Below are positions 54,036-63,970 of a DNA stretch of 64,000 nucleotides, piece by piece. The stretch comes from Ureibacillus aquaedulcis (GTDB taxonomy: Bacteria; Bacillota; Bacilli; Bacillales_A; Planococcaceae), in the NCBI RefSeq assembly GCF_030418165.1, contig NZ_JAUHTQ010000006.1, forward strand, positions 145,757 to 209,756. Reading direction: 5' to 3'. The notes under the pieces were generated by a model, which made no database searches, was not told the DNA's origin, and saw only the letters and a program-made list of their open reading frames with translations. Within the stretch, counting starts at the first letter, position 1. Each line of letters opens with the position of its first letter. The position numbers were made by a program, and so were the translations under genes.

Positions 54036-55387
54036 TTTATTCCCTCCATACAGGCAGTTAACCAATTTTCAACTAGTTGAGGATTCGATGCGAAATGAAA
54101 ATGGGTATAGCCTGCCACCAAGTTTTTGTGCAAAAAGCCCTCTTGCTGCGCCCGGAATCTTCCTTTTGAGAAATAGGCAGGGGAAACGACATCACCCTGG
54201 TAGGTTGAATAGTGAAACTCATGCCCTTTCGCCTGTTGATGTGAGTCAATCAGGAAATTTCCATCCATCCCCGTGATTTCCCTATATCCTAATGCAGCTA
54301 ATTTATCCTGCATCACAACTTTTCCCGGAATAATCCCCAGCATATTGAATTGTTCTCCATCTCTTCTTTGAATGGCATCTGTACAATACATAAAGCCTCC
54401 ACATTCCGCCAAGGTCGGTACGCCCGCAGAAATGGTTTCACGAATGGATTCCTTTGTAAATTCATTTTCGGAAAGCTGTTTTGCAAACTCTTCCGGAAAC
54501 CCTCCACCGATATAGAGCCCTTGTGCAATTTCAGGTACTCGTTCATTTCGCAACGGGGAGAAGTAATGTAACTCCGCACCGTGTGCCTCCAGCAATTCAA
54601 GATTTTCTGGATAGTAAAAGTTGAATGCTTCATCTTTGGCAACAGCAATATGTACTTTTTCGTTTTGCTGTTTTTCAAAAATAGCGGCTGTTTGGTTCAA
54701 TATTGGCGCTTCCGTCAGCGAAAGCAGCAACTCCAAATCTACGGTTGCTTCGATTGCCTGAGCTACTTCCTCAAAATATGAATCTAGTTCCCCTCTTTCA
54801 ATGGCTGGAACCAGTCCCAAGTGACGGCTCGGTATAGGGGGGACAGCCCCTTTCTGTAAATAACCTATTACTGGTATTTGGCACTCCTGCTCTATCGCCG
54901 CCTTGACAATTTCATAATGACTTTTGCTTCCTAATTGATTGGCAATAACCCCGACGATATTGACATCTTGCGATAGAGTCTGGAATCCTCTCACAATCGC
55001 GGCTGCACTTCTTGCCATGCTCGCTGCATTCACAACCAAAAGTACAGGGCTTGATGTAATTCGGCTAATTTCTGCGGTAGAGCCTACATCAGTCAATGGA
55101 CTTTTGCCATCATAAAAACCCATGACCCCCTCAATAATTGCAACATCAGCTTGTTCGCTTGCACGGCTAACAATGGTCTCGACCACATCATGGGATAACA
55201 TCCAGCTATCAATATTGCGCGAAGTTCTTTTCGTTACAGCCGTATGATAAGAAGGATCAATATAATCAGGGCCGCATTTAAAGCCCTGCACCTTGAAACC
55301 TTTATTCATCAATGCTTTCATTAAGCCAACCGTCAATGTTGTCTTACCGACTCCACTGCCTGTACCTGCAATCACAAAACGCTTCAT
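54032..55387 (-). CDS. cbiA: Cobyrinic acid a,c-diamide synthase CbiA
   Basis: This 451-residue ATP- and glutamine-dependent amidotransferase has the N-terminal P-loop AGTGSGVGKTTLTVGLMKAL and FKCGPDYIDPSYH, and a C-terminal glutaminase with its cysteine in TLAECGGFMYC and histidine in GYTHFHFASNP. It acts on cobyrinate before adenosylation. It overlaps sirC by four bases. Confidence 0.97.
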   Translation of the reverse strand: MKRFVIAGTGSGVGKTTLTVGLMKALMNKGFKVQGFKCGPDYIDPSYHTAVTKRTSRNIDSWMLSHDVVETIVSRASEQADVAIIEGVMGFYDGKSPLTDVGSTAEISRITSSPVLLVVNAASMARSAAAIVRGFQTLSQDVNIVGVIANQLGSKSHYEIVKAAIEQECQIPVIGYLQKGAVPPIPSRHLGLVPAIERGELDSYFEEVAQAIEATVDLELLLSLTEAPILNQTAAIFEKQQNEKVHIAVAKDEAFNFYYPENLELLEAHGAELHYFSPLRNERVPEIAQGLYIGGGFPEEFAKQLSENEFTKESIRETISAGVPTLAECGGFMYCTDAIQRRDGEQFNMLGIIPGKVVMQDKLAALGYREITGMDGNFLIDSHQQAKGHEFHYSTYQGDVVSPAYFSKGRFRAQQEGFLHKNLVAGYTHFHFASNPQLVENWLTACMEGIK

Positions 55388-55399
55388 ATCTTCCTCCTA

Positions 55400-56521
55400 T
55401 TAAAAGCTCTGTCTGGCAATAGAAATTGTCACATTTCCACTTTTCTTTTTTTGCAGCAACAAATCATTCGTATTGGCATACCTCATCGCAGCAGGTTCAC
55501 TTACTCCATATGCCCCAGTAAATTTAAAGACAGTTTCCGAAGGATTTAATAAAGGCATTTCATTCAGTTGTTCAGGGGTAAATGTGACAAACTTCCACCC
55601 ATAGCGATTCGTTATATCGATAAAGCCCTGCTCATCTTTTTTTAAATCAATGGTCACGATCGCTTTGACACTTTTCTTCGCTAGCTTTAGCTCAGCCAAT
55701 GTTTCATCAATGACAGCTTCCATTTCTTCCACCGACGTCCCTCGATTACACCCCATCCCAAGCACGAGAGATTTAGGGCGATAAAGTACGCCATTTTCCA
55801 AAATGCTTTCTTCGTCCTCTTCCAATATACGGTCCGTGATAATGAGAGCAGCATCCGGTTTTGCTTCCATTGCCTGGTCAATTGTTTGGTACTGTTTGAT
55901 AGTGGCGGGCATCGGCGTTTCATGCATCCACCAGCCCGTTTCCCCGGTTTCTTGAACAATTGCGACATGCTCCTCGTTTACAACGGAAGCACTGACGGGA
56001 GTTAACTTTTCATCCGATTCCCAAATCCAGCCAAAACGAGCACCGAATAAATCAACCGGGATGGTTTTTTGTACATCGGAAGCTGTTGTAATAATGGGCT
56101 TGGCTCCAATTGCATTGGCCACTTCATGGGTTAATGCATTGGCACCGCCAATATGCCCGGAAAGCACACTGATGACATGCTCCGCTTTATCATCAATCAC
56201 CAAAACAGCAGGGTCCTTTTTTTTATCTTCCAAAAGAGGGGCAATCATGCGAACAACGGCCCCTAATGAAATGATCAGGATGAGTCCTTTGTAATTCTTG
56301 AATAATGCCGGTAACAATAAACGGACCGTTCCTTTAAATAACTGGATGCCCCTGGCTTGCTCGTCTCCGTGTTCGAATTTTCCCATATAATATACGTCGA
56401 CATGGGGAAAATCCTGTGCCATCTGGCGTGCTTTTTGAACGCCATGCTTGGTTATGGCGACCAAGGCATAGGGCTTAGATACTTGGATTTCAGGAATATG
56501 GCCTTCTTGTAGCTCAATCAT
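55400..56521 (-). CDS. cbiG: Cobalt-precorrin-5A hydrolase CbiG
   Basis: This 373-residue enzyme opens the lactone and releases the C20 fragment as acetaldehyde, a step specific to the early-cobalt pathway. The central SGHIGGANALTHEVANAIGA and the C-terminal LGMGCNRGTSVEEME with FTGAYGVSEPAAMR are typical. Overlaps cbiF by eight bases. Confidence 0.96.
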   Translation of the reverse strand: MIELQEGHIPEIQVSKPYALVAITKHGVQKARQMAQDFPHVDVYYMGKFEHGDEQARGIQLFKGTVRLLLPALFKNYKGLILIISLGAVVRMIAPLLEDKKKDPAVLVIDDKAEHVISVLSGHIGGANALTHEVANAIGAKPIITTASDVQKTIPVDLFGARFGWIWESDEKLTPVSASVVNEEHVAIVQETGETGWWMHETPMPATIKQYQTIDQAMEAKPDAALIITDRILEEDEESILENGVLYRPKSLVLGMGCNRGTSVEEMEAVIDETLAELKLAKKSVKAIVTIDLKKDEQGFIDITNRYGWKFVTFTPEQLNEMPLLNPSETVFKFTGAYGVSEPAAMRYANTNDLLLQKKKSGNVTISIARQSF

Positions 56522-57296
56522 TAACTTTCACACCTTTTCGGAAGCCATGGGTAAACGTCGCATCATATAGTTTTGAACGATAATTCTTATCGTGAATCTC
56601 GGGATCTAGTGCCCAACCTGCCAGAATCATTGCATGTTTACGTATTCCATTTTGGCGCATTGCCTCATCAAGGTTTATTAATGTTGTACGAACAATTTTC
56701 TGGTCTGGCCAAGAAGCTCTTTGAACGACAGCTACCGGTGTATCATCCGCCCATCCTGCTTCTTGCAGTTCTTTCACGATTTTCTTTGTCAATGTGGCAC
56801 TTAAAAATAAGGCGATGGTACAATGATGGCTTGCAAGCGACCGTAATTTTTCTAGCTCCGGCACGGGTGTACGCCCCTCTGCACGAGTCAATATGAGTGT
56901 TTGTGTTAGGTCAGGAATGGTTAATTCCGACCCTACTGCAGCTGCCGAAGCAAATACCGAACTAACTCCCGGCACTACCTCGTAACTGATGCCCTGCTCT
57001 TTTAGTAATGCGACTTGTTCCATTGTCGCCCCGTACATGGCAGGGTCGCCTGTATGCATACGCACCACCATTTTGCCTTCATTCACATAGCGAGCCATGC
57101 AATCAACCATTTCTTGCAGGTGCATACCCGCTGTTCGAACAATCTCTGCACCCGGTTTTGCCATTGCCACAAGCTCTTCACTAACGAGAGAATCAGTGTA
57201 CATCACAACATCCGCTTGCTGCATAAGCTTCAGACCTTTCACCGTTATTAAATCCGGGTCGCCAGGTCCAGCTCCGATAATCCATATTTTTTTCAT
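56514..57296 (-). CDS. cbiF: Cobalt-precorrin-4 C11-methyltransferase CbiF
   Basis: This 260-residue tetrapyrrole methylase begins IWIIGAGPGDPDLITVKG. It has MHTGDPAMYGATMEQVALL and VPGVSSVFASAAAVGSELT, the last matching the C11 enzyme subgroup. Its start codon overlaps the cbiL stop. Confidence 0.95.
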   Translation of the reverse strand: MKKIWIIGAGPGDPDLITVKGLKLMQQADVVMYTDSLVSEELVAMAKPGAEIVRTAGMHLQEMVDCMARYVNEGKMVVRMHTGDPAMYGATMEQVALLKEQGISYEVVPGVSSVFASAAAVGSELTIPDLTQTLILTRAEGRTPVPELEKLRSLASHHCTIALFLSATLTKKIVKELQEAGWADDTPVAVVQRASWPDQKIVRTTLINLDEAMRQNGIRKHAMILAGWALDPEIHDKNYRSKLYDATFTHGFRKGVKVND

Positions 57297-58003
57297 TATT
57301 TTCGCACCACCATCAAGGATAGATAATTTAATTCGGCACCTTCCAACTCATCCAGCTTCCAGATAATCTCCTCATCTGAAGTAACTTTTGTTACTACTAC
57401 CGCCTTGTCATAAAGATTCATCTCTTTTAAGAGCACAAGCATCATATCCAGCACTTTCGCCACTTTAATAAACACGACGGCATCATGGTCTTCCAATGCT
57501 TTCTTCATTAGTTCATAGTTATCTTGGGCCGGAATCATTGCTACATGGTCATCTCCATCTGCTAATGGGATCCCAAGCCGATTTGCCGAGCCATTGAATG
57601 ATGAAATACCCGGGACTGTTTCAATCTCGACCGCTGGATATTTGTCTTTCATCCCCTTCATCAGATGAATGAATGTACTGAATAACATCGGGTCGCCTTC
57701 CGTAACAAAGGCAACATCCTTCCCCTTTTCCAGCGACGAATAAATAAGCTCGATCGATTTTGCCCATTCTCTTTCCAATGTTTCTTCATCCTTTGTCATC
57801 GGAAAGACCAATCCGAGCATTTCTTTCTCTTCTTGATCAATGTACACTTCAACAATCTTGTGTGCGTAGCTTTTGCTGCCGCGCAATTTTTTCGGATAAG
57901 CAATCACCGGACATTCCTTCAGCATACGGAAAGCCTTGACCGTTATTAGCTCCGGGTCTCCTGGACCAACGCCCAGCCCATATAATTTTCCTAAATTATG
58001 CAT
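57296..58003 (-). CDS. cbiL: Cobalt-precorrin-2 C20-methyltransferase CbiL
   Basis: This 235-residue tetrapyrrole methylase has the N-terminal [35 protein letters not shown] and [19 protein letters not shown], all typical for the C20 enzyme. It overlaps cbiET by eight bases. Confidence 0.95.
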   Translation of the reverse strand: MHNLGKLYGLGVGPGDPELITVKAFRMLKECPVIAYPKKLRGSKSYAHKIVEVYIDQEEKEMLGLVFPMTKDEETLEREWAKSIELIYSSLEKGKDVAFVTEGDPMLFSTFIHLMKGMKDKYPAVEIETVPGISSFNGSANRLGIPLADGDDHVAMIPAQDNYELMKKALEDHDAVVFIKVAKVLDMMLVLLKEMNLYDKAVVVTKVTSDEEIIWKLDELEGAELNYLSLMVVRK

Positions 58004-59210
58004 TTTCGATTCCTTTCTTAACTGCAGTGATAATATAGATAGGGTTTAACGGCACAAATCTTGTCATATGTAAAATCGGTTTACTTCTTGAAAGTTGGGC
58101 CTGCAAGATCGAAACATCGCATTGCAATTCTTTTAAGCAATTGATCGCTTCATATAGATTTTCGATTGTTGCCAGGTTCATGACAAGTCGACCTTCCGGC
58201 TGTAATCGATCGATACAGACAGTTAGCAACTGCTGCATTTCCCCACCGGATCCACCAATAAAAATAGCATTCGGATCTGGGAATTCCTCTAAGCGATCCG
58301 GTGCCTTTCCATGGATCGCCGTGATATCAACACGGAATTTCCGCTGGTTTTCCAGGCAATTCGCCAAATCTCCCTCATTTTTTTCAATCGCAAAAACGGC
58401 TCCTTCTTTTGCCAATTTGCCTGCTTCAATGGCCATCGATCCAGTACACGTTCCTATGTCCCAGATCACACTGGATGATTCAATATTCATGGCTTGCAGA
58501 CTTAAAACACGTATTTCCTTTTTTGTAATCAACCCTTTATCGGGCTTGCGCTGAGAAAATTCCTCATCCTCTATCCCCAGCGGATAGACCGGCCCGCTTT
58601 TTGTTTGGCGTAAAATGACAACATTTAATGGTGAAAAGGAGCTTTCCATTACTTCCTCCAATGTCATTAACCGGCACTGTTCATTTTCACCCTCCAAGTT
58701 TTCTGCAATGAACATTTCATATTCAGTCATGCCGAAAAGCTTTAAATAGTTCGCAATCCTGATGGGGGAATTGATGTCGTCCGTTAATATGGCAACCTTT
58801 TGACGTCCATCAATTTTTTGGGCCAAGCCCTTTATGGAACGGCCATGCAAACTGATAATAGTTGCATCTTGCCAAGATTCCCTCAAACGGGAAAACGCCA
58901 ACTGAAGCGAGCTTGCATATGGGTAGATTTCCAAAGGAATCTTTTTCGATAGGTAACTGCCGATGCCATAGAAAAGGGGATCCCCCGATGCCAGGATAAC
59001 CGTATTTCGTTGTTCGGCCTGCAGTTGTTCCACCAGTTTTGAAAGCCCGCCCTTTATCACAATCTTTTCGCCTTTATAATTAGGGAAAAATGCTAGTTGA
59101 CGTTCCCCTCCTACTAAAACTTCACTTTGCTCGATCCATTCGATATATGGAGGCAACAAACCATATGCTCCGTTATCCCCGATACCAATCATCTTCATCA
59201 ATTGTGTCAA
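57996..59210 (-). CDS. cbiET: CbiET fusion: C5-methyltransferase plus C15-methyltransferase/decarboxylase
   Basis: This 404-residue protein joins two enzymes. CbiE (about 1-200) is a tetrapyrrole methylase with [15 protein letters not shown]. CbiT (about 215-400) is a Rossmann methyltransferase with [20 protein letters not shown] and [11 protein letters not shown]. The fusion equals CobL of the aerobic route and CbiET of Bacillus. The start is TTG at 59210, close behind GGTGGAG; ATGs at 59198 and 59192 lie too far from it. It overlaps cbiD by 38 bases. Confidence 0.95.
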   Translation of the reverse strand: MTQLMKMIGIGDNGAYGLLPPYIEWIEQSEVLVGGERQLAFFPNYKGEKIVIKGGLSKLVEQLQAEQRNTVILASGDPLFYGIGSYLSKKIPLEIYPYASSLQLAFSRLRESWQDATIISLHGRSIKGLAQKIDGRQKVAILTDDINSPIRIANYLKLFGMTEYEMFIAENLEGENEQCRLMTLEEVMESSFSPLNVVILRQTKSGPVYPLGIEDEEFSQRKPDKGLITKKEIRVLSLQAMNIESSSVIWDIGTCTGSMAIEAGKLAKEGAVFAIEKNEGDLANCLENQRKFRVDITAIHGKAPDRLEEFPDPNAIFIGGSGGEMQQLLTVCIDRLQPEGRLVMNLATIENLYEAINCLKELQCDVSILQAQLSRSKPILHMTRFVPLNPIYIITAVKKGIENA

Positions 59211-60315
59211 GATGCTCCACCTTCCCTAAACAATCACCATTCATCCCGTAGAAAGCAGTTGCTACAGAAAGACCACCTTTTACATGGGCAATGGCATGGT
59301 AACTGCAATTACGGCATAAAGTTTCGAAAAACGCGGTATTGTTGAGTTCTTTCATGATTTCTCCAACTTGAGAGGCTGTATTCGCCTCTTTTATAAGTTC
59401 TTGTATTTCTTCCGTCGCACCCGCCCGTTTCGCCATTTCGGCCAAAAAGACAAAATTAACTGGCGCACTTTTTGAATGAAGCATCATGTTTCCTTGTGCA
59501 AGCTTTGAAAATTTCCCCATCATGCCGACAAGGGATACATTGGGAATTTCCTTTTTCTTTATATGCTTCAAAGTAAAACCGGCAAAGTCACCCATCTCAA
59601 TAAACGCTTCTTCCGGAAGGTCGGGATATTGCTTCATGGCAAATTTTTCGCTTCTTCCGCCGGTGGTCAGTACCAAATGCTCGCAACCCGCTTCTTTTGC
59701 AACACTTATAGCTTGTACAATACTCGCCATATAGGCAGAGTTTGAAAAGGGCACCACCGTTCCACGCGTCCCTAATATGGAAATGCCGCCAAGGATGCCA
59801 AGGCGTCCATTTAATGTTTTTTTCGCGATTTCTTCACCATCGGGAACAGATATAACAACTTCTATCCCTTTCTCGATGTGATAGGTATCCATCAACTCTT
59901 GAACAACCTCGAAAATCATTTTCCGCGGTACTGGATTGATGGCTGCTTCGCCAACGGGTACCGGCAAGCCCGGTTTTGTTACACGACCCACACCAATTCC
60001 ACCATCCAGATGAATGCCGGGCTCATCTACAAATCTTACGGAACTGATTATCCGGGCCAGATGGGTAACATCAGGGTCATCCCCGGCATCTTTAATGGTT
60101 TCGCAGCTAACCTTTTGTGGCGAAATAATCGTGTCTGTAATTTGGAAGGTAGCAAATTGACCCACCGGCAAATAAATCGTTACCTGTTCCTGCACTTCGT
60201 TTCTTATTAGAGCTAGCAGGGCCGCTTTTGTCGTAGCTGTCGCGCATGCTCCTGTTGTATAGCCGGAACGCATGTCTTTTGGGTCTTTTTTATTCGATTT
60301 TTTTTGCACGTTCAT
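59173..60315 (-). CDS. cbiD: Cobalt-precorrin-5B C1-methyltransferase CbiD
   Basis: This 380-residue enzyme methylates C1 in the anaerobic route and does not belong to the usual methylase fold. The signature [40 protein letters not shown] and [17 protein letters not shown] identify it. It overlaps cbiC by 26 bases. Confidence 0.97.
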   Translation of the reverse strand: MNVQKKSNKKDPKDMRSGYTTGACATATTKAALLALIRNEVQEQVTIYLPVGQFATFQITDTIISPQKVSCETIKDAGDDPDVTHLARIISSVRFVDEPGIHLDGGIGVGRVTKPGLPVPVGEAAINPVPRKMIFEVVQELMDTYHIEKGIEVVISVPDGEEIAKKTLNGRLGILGGISILGTRGTVVPFSNSAYMASIVQAISVAKEAGCEHLVLTTGGRSEKFAMKQYPDLPEEAFIEMGDFAGFTLKHIKKKEIPNVSLVGMMGKFSKLAQGNMMLHSKSAPVNFVFLAEMAKRAGATEEIQELIKEANTASQVGEIMKELNNTAFFETLCRNCSYHAIAHVKGGLSVATAFYGMNGDCLGKVEHLDTIDEDDWYRG

Positions 60316-60964
60316 CTGCTAATAGTGAAATGGCATTTAATGCAGCAACGGTTACAGTACTGCCGCCCTTCCTTCCGACATTTGTAATGTAGGGAATTCC
60401 CTCAAGCTTTGCCAATTCTTCTTTTGACTCTGCTGCGGATACAAATCCAACCGGCATTCCGATAATTAAATCCGGCTTTGCAATTCCCTCTTTTATCAAG
60501 CGGATCAATTCCAGAAGTGCTGTTGGTGCATTCCCGATGGCGTAAATCCCACCGACATGTTGACGTACTGCTTTCTGCATGGAAATAATCGCGCGAGTGG
60601 TGCCTAATTTTTTTGCTTCTGCCGATACATCCGGATCTGCGATATAACAATGCAAATCTCCTCCGTGTTTTTGGAAGCGCTTTTGTCCGGAGCCGCTTTG
60701 AATCATTTGCACATCGGCAATGACATGGCGTCCATTCAAAATTGACTGAATCCCGGCTTCCAGAGCATCCGGCGTCATCAAAACACTTCTGCCTAGTTCA
60801 AAATCTGCCGAAGCGTGAATAATACGGCGAACCACTTTCCATTGATCTTCCAAAAATGTATGTTCACCCATTTCTTCATCAATGATCGAAAAACTATAAT
60901 CATAGATCTTGTCGGGGTCCACTGTAAGAGGCGTGAACTCGGTATTAAAATTGGTATTGGCCAT
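60290..60964 (-). CDS. cbiC: Cobalt-precorrin-8 methylmutase CbiC
   Basis: This 224-residue isomerase moves the C11 methyl to C12, forming cobyrinate. RRIIHASADFELGRSVLM includes the catalytic histidine; GNAPTALLELIRLI and MPVGFVSAAESKEEL are family hallmarks. It overlaps cbiJ by 20 bases. Confidence 0.97.
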   Translation of the reverse strand: MANTNFNTEFTPLTVDPDKIYDYSFSIIDEEMGEHTFLEDQWKVVRRIIHASADFELGRSVLMTPDALEAGIQSILNGRHVIADVQMIQSGSGQKRFQKHGGDLHCYIADPDVSAEAKKLGTTRAIISMQKAVRQHVGGIYAIGNAPTALLELIRLIKEGIAKPDLIIGMPVGFVSAAESKEELAKLEGIPYITNVGRKGGSTVTVAALNAISLLADERAKKIE

Positions 60965-61724
60965 TGTTTGACACTCCCTGTAATTGTTCTAGTATTTCTT
61001 CATTGGACGAATATTTTTTGCCATAATCAATTCGTGGACGTCTGATTAAAATGACTTCGATTTGCTGCTCTATCGCCGCTTCCATCTTTTCATCCATCGA
61101 ACCCACTTTCCCGCTTTCTTTGGTGATCATCAATGTCACACCGTATTGCTTGTAAAGTGCATGATTCAACTGTTTTGAAAACGGCCCTTGCATCGCAATG
61201 ATATTTTTTTGCGGAATGCCCAGATTTGCGCATTTCTCCATATTCTCCACATTCGGCAGCATCCTTGCGTATAATTTAATGTCCGGATCCTCTAAATGTT
61301 TTGTAAAGGTTGCTAACGTTTTACTTCCTGTTGTTAACATAATCGTTCCGCCCCGTTTTTTTGCTTCGAGTGCAGCTTGTTCATACGTATCAACTTTCGT
61401 AATGAGTTCATGCTCAAAATCACGACTTTTTCTTTCAAATCTTATATAAGGGATTTCCATTGTTTTTGCTGTTTCCATCGCCGTTTTAGAAGCTTCCTCA
61501 GCAAATGGATGTGATGCATCGACAATCACTTCGGCACCGATTTTTGCTGCGAGCTGCACCATCTCCTCATGTGTCAATCGCCCAACGTGGTGTTTTATCC
61601 CTGATTCCTGTAAGCTATCTGCCGCCGATTGTGTAACAACTGTAGCGAGTAGACCGTATCCATTCTCCTGCAAGAAAACTGCAAGTTCCCTTGCATCACT
61701 TGTACCAGCCAAGAAAAGTATCAT
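60945..61724 (-). CDS. cbiJ: Cobalt-precorrin-6A reductase CbiJ
   Basis: This 259-residue NAD(P)H enzyme reduces precorrin-6A. The start LFLAGTSDARELAVFLQ, DASHPFAEEASKTAME, RFERKSRDFE and MLTTGSKTLATF are the CbiJ/CobK features. Confidence 0.95.
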   Translation of the reverse strand: MILFLAGTSDARELAVFLQENGYGLLATVVTQSAADSLQESGIKHHVGRLTHEEMVQLAAKIGAEVIVDASHPFAEEASKTAMETAKTMEIPYIRFERKSRDFEHELITKVDTYEQAALEAKKRGGTIMLTTGSKTLATFTKHLEDPDIKLYARMLPNVENMEKCANLGIPQKNIIAMQGPFSKQLNHALYKQYGVTLMITKESGKVGSMDEKMEAAIEQQIEVILIRRPRIDYGKKYSSNEEILEQLQGVSNNGQYQF

Positions 61725-61734
61725 TCTAAACCTC

Positions 61735-63378
61735 CTAATCTCCGCATGGCGCCGGTTCGAGTTCGATTTTGCTGCTCATGTCCTGATAGCTGTAATCCAG
61801 GATTCTCTTGACACGTTTAAAATATTTAAACAATCGCTCATTTGGGTGTGCATTTTGTTTATACTCATCAAGTATCCTTGTGACTAATGGAATAAGTGCA
61901 TCAGGTTCGATTCCTTCGGCAACCGGCTGGGCTGCATGAGCCGTACGCCCAACTGGTTTTGCACCAATGAATAAATCAAACTTCTTCTTCCGGTAGACGA
62001 TGCCGATATCATCAAAAACGGCTCGGTAGCAAGCCATACCGCAACCATTAAATCCTATATGCAGCTCTTTGGGCAGCTTCATTCCACCCAAGTCCCGCTG
62101 AATCATTTCTGCGTATGGAATCGCATCCGCTTTTTCGCCATAGCAGAAATCACATGCTTTTACATTTAGGTAATCTCCTATGGGAGCTATTAAAAATCCG
62201 ACACTTTCCAGCACTTCGACAACTTTTTGCGGTTCATCTGTAGGGATTTTCAAATGAATCTTGTGCTCGGGCGTATATTCCATTGTGCCATTGTCCCCAA
62301 CCAATTCAGCCAAAGTTCGCATTTGTTCCGGAGTAAAGGATTTGTTTGCAACCCCTGGGCTTACCCCAATCTCAAAGATGGATTCCACTTTCTGCTGGAT
62401 AAGCGGCTTAGCAAGGGTTTGTCCATTGGACGCCTCACTCTTGCTTCCTGAAACAAGCGCCAAGGCTTCGTTAGCCAGTTCCAGTGCGGATTTATTTACC
62501 TTTTTTTCAGCAATTTTCTCGTAACCACTCTTTGCCAATCCGGTATCTTGGTCAAGCGCCCACGGTTCCGCTTCTTTTTTCAAACGCTGATGAGGTTTCA
62601 GAGCTTGTTTTTCTTCTCCCAGCGTATATTTCCGTTGATAACCTCGAGGGGTAATCATTTTGTTGTCATAGTAGAAGGTTGATGAGTTACCTATAATAAC
62701 CGTTGTCAACATGCCAATATCATGGTTGAGCATTTCCTCCAAGGTTGTCATGGTAATCTGTTGTTTTTCCCTATATGCGCTTTTCACCAGACCAACGGGT
62801 GTTGAAGGGGATCGGTATTCCAGCAAGATTCTTTGTGCTTCAACGATTTGTCTGGTACGGCGACCGCTTTTCGGATTGTATAAGGCAATCACGAAATCCG
62901 CCATTGCCGCTGCTTCAATACGCTTTTCAATGATGGTCCAGGGAGTTAAATGATCACTCAAACTGATGGTGCAAGAATCGTGCATGACTGGGGCACCGAT
63001 TAAGCTGGCACAAGAATTAATGGCAGATATCCCGGGTACCACCTCAACTTCGATACCGTTTTCCTCCTTCCAGCCAAGTTCAATGAGCACTTCATACACA
63101 AGTCCCGCCATGCCATAAACACCTGCATCTCCACTGGAAATAACGGATACGATGTTTCCTAGTTCCGCTTGACGTACTGCTTCCTGGGCACGCGAAACTT
63201 CTTCGGTCATGCCTGTACTGATGATTGATTTAGCTGTAACTAGATGGGCAATTAATTCAACATAAGTTTTATAGCCGATAATATATTCACTTTGCTGCAA
63301 AGCATCGATTGCCCTTTTGGTGATATGTTCATAATCCCCGGGACCAAAGCCAACGACAAAAATTTTCCCTTTTTTCAT
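61735..63378 (-). CDS. cbiH60: CbiH60: C17-methyltransferase fused to a sulfite/nitrite-reductase-like domain
   Basis: This 547-residue protein has an N-terminal C17-methyltransferase and ring-contracting CbiH (about 1-245; FVVGFGPGDYEHITKRA, ISSGDAGVYGMAGLVYE, VPGISAINSCASLIGAP). A charged linker (about 245-320) follows. The C-terminal part (about 335-545) resembles the ferredoxin-like and 4Fe-4S/sirohaem-binding part of sulfite reductases, with cysteines in VKACDFCYGEK and GFNGCGMACYRAV. B. megaterium CbiH60 has the same layout and a redox-active Fe-S cluster. It is first gene of the operon. Confidence 0.95.
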   Translation of the reverse strand: MKKGKIFVVGFGPGDYEHITKRAIDALQQSEYIIGYKTYVELIAHLVTAKSIISTGMTEEVSRAQEAVRQAELGNIVSVISSGDAGVYGMAGLVYEVLIELGWKEENGIEVEVVPGISAINSCASLIGAPVMHDSCTISLSDHLTPWTIIEKRIEAAAMADFVIALYNPKSGRRTRQIVEAQRILLEYRSPSTPVGLVKSAYREKQQITMTTLEEMLNHDIGMLTTVIIGNSSTFYYDNKMITPRGYQRKYTLGEEKQALKPHQRLKKEAEPWALDQDTGLAKSGYEKIAEKKVNKSALELANEALALVSGSKSEASNGQTLAKPLIQQKVESIFEIGVSPGVANKSFTPEQMRTLAELVGDNGTMEYTPEHKIHLKIPTDEPQKVVEVLESVGFLIAPIGDYLNVKACDFCYGEKADAIPYAEMIQRDLGGMKLPKELHIGFNGCGMACYRAVFDDIGIVYRKKKFDLFIGAKPVGRTAHAAQPVAEGIEPDALIPLVTRILDEYKQNAHPNERLFKYFKRVKRILDYSYQDMSSKIELEPAPCGD

Positions 63379-63462
63379 AACACTCCCCCTAAACTACTAG
63401 CAAACTACTATTCTTAATGCGTTTGATTTTCTCCAAAAAATCTATTTGAAATAAAAAAGAAG

Positions 63463-63498
63463 ATAAAAAAAGCCTGTACTCTTTTTAGGAATACAGGC
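63463..63498 (-). terminator. Terminator of the cobalamin riboswitch
   Basis: GCCTGTA and TACAGGC are separated by 13 bases and followed by TTTTTTTATC on the minus strand. It is the probable expression platform between the aptamer and cbiH60. Confidence 0.82.
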
Positions 63499-63591
63499 AG
63501 AATTAATAAACGGCATAACAAAATAAGCTATTACCCTATAGTAATCAACTAAACTTTAGCCTTGTCTTTTCCCTCCGAAAAGTCGCACTAT

Positions 63592-63751
63592 CTTTATTGA
63601 GCAGGTTTCCTGACTCGGCTTCATTTTACTGCCACACCTTCCCGGAAGCGGTGGTTTTGTGGGTTCATCGGCCATACAGTAGCGGGGGCTGTACTAGACT
63701 TTCACTAGTTTCCCTTTTACCTCATTTTTGAAATATGAGCACTCAATAAAT
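63592..63751 (-). ncRNA. Adenosylcobalamin riboswitch
   Basis: The minus strand shows AAAGGGAAACTAGTGAAA, CAGCCCCCGCTACTGTA, the GAACCCAC and CCGGGAAGGTG elements, and GAAGCCGAGTCAGGAAACCTG, in the B12-element order. P1 is a nine-base-pair stem closing CTCAATAAA (63742-63750) with its complement at 63593-63601. It should shut the whole cobalamin operon when adenosylcobalamin is plentiful. Confidence 0.97.
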
Positions 63752-63774
63752 TTTAAGAATATTCAATTACCCCA

Positions 63775-63802
63775 AATATAGCATACTGAAAATGGAAGTC
63801 AA
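63775..63802 (-). promoter_or_regulatory. SigA promoter of the cobalamin operon
   Basis: TTGACT, 16 bases, TATATT on the minus strand, starting transcription about 15-20 bases before the riboswitch. Confidence 0.72.
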
Positions 63803-63970
63803 ACCATTTTTTAAAAAATCTTCTAAACTTAGGTTAACTACTATTTTGTCGGTTATGACGAGATTTAGCGATTTTTGGTGATTTTTAGCTTAGTATGTAA
63901 TGTGCGGTGCAAGTGCTTCACTATTCTGGAACTGGTAACCCGGGAACACACTGAGTTGTATCCATGATAG
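63803..63970. other. Gene-free end region
   Basis: Upstream of the cobalamin promoter I see no gene, RNA or repeat. Confidence 0.4.
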
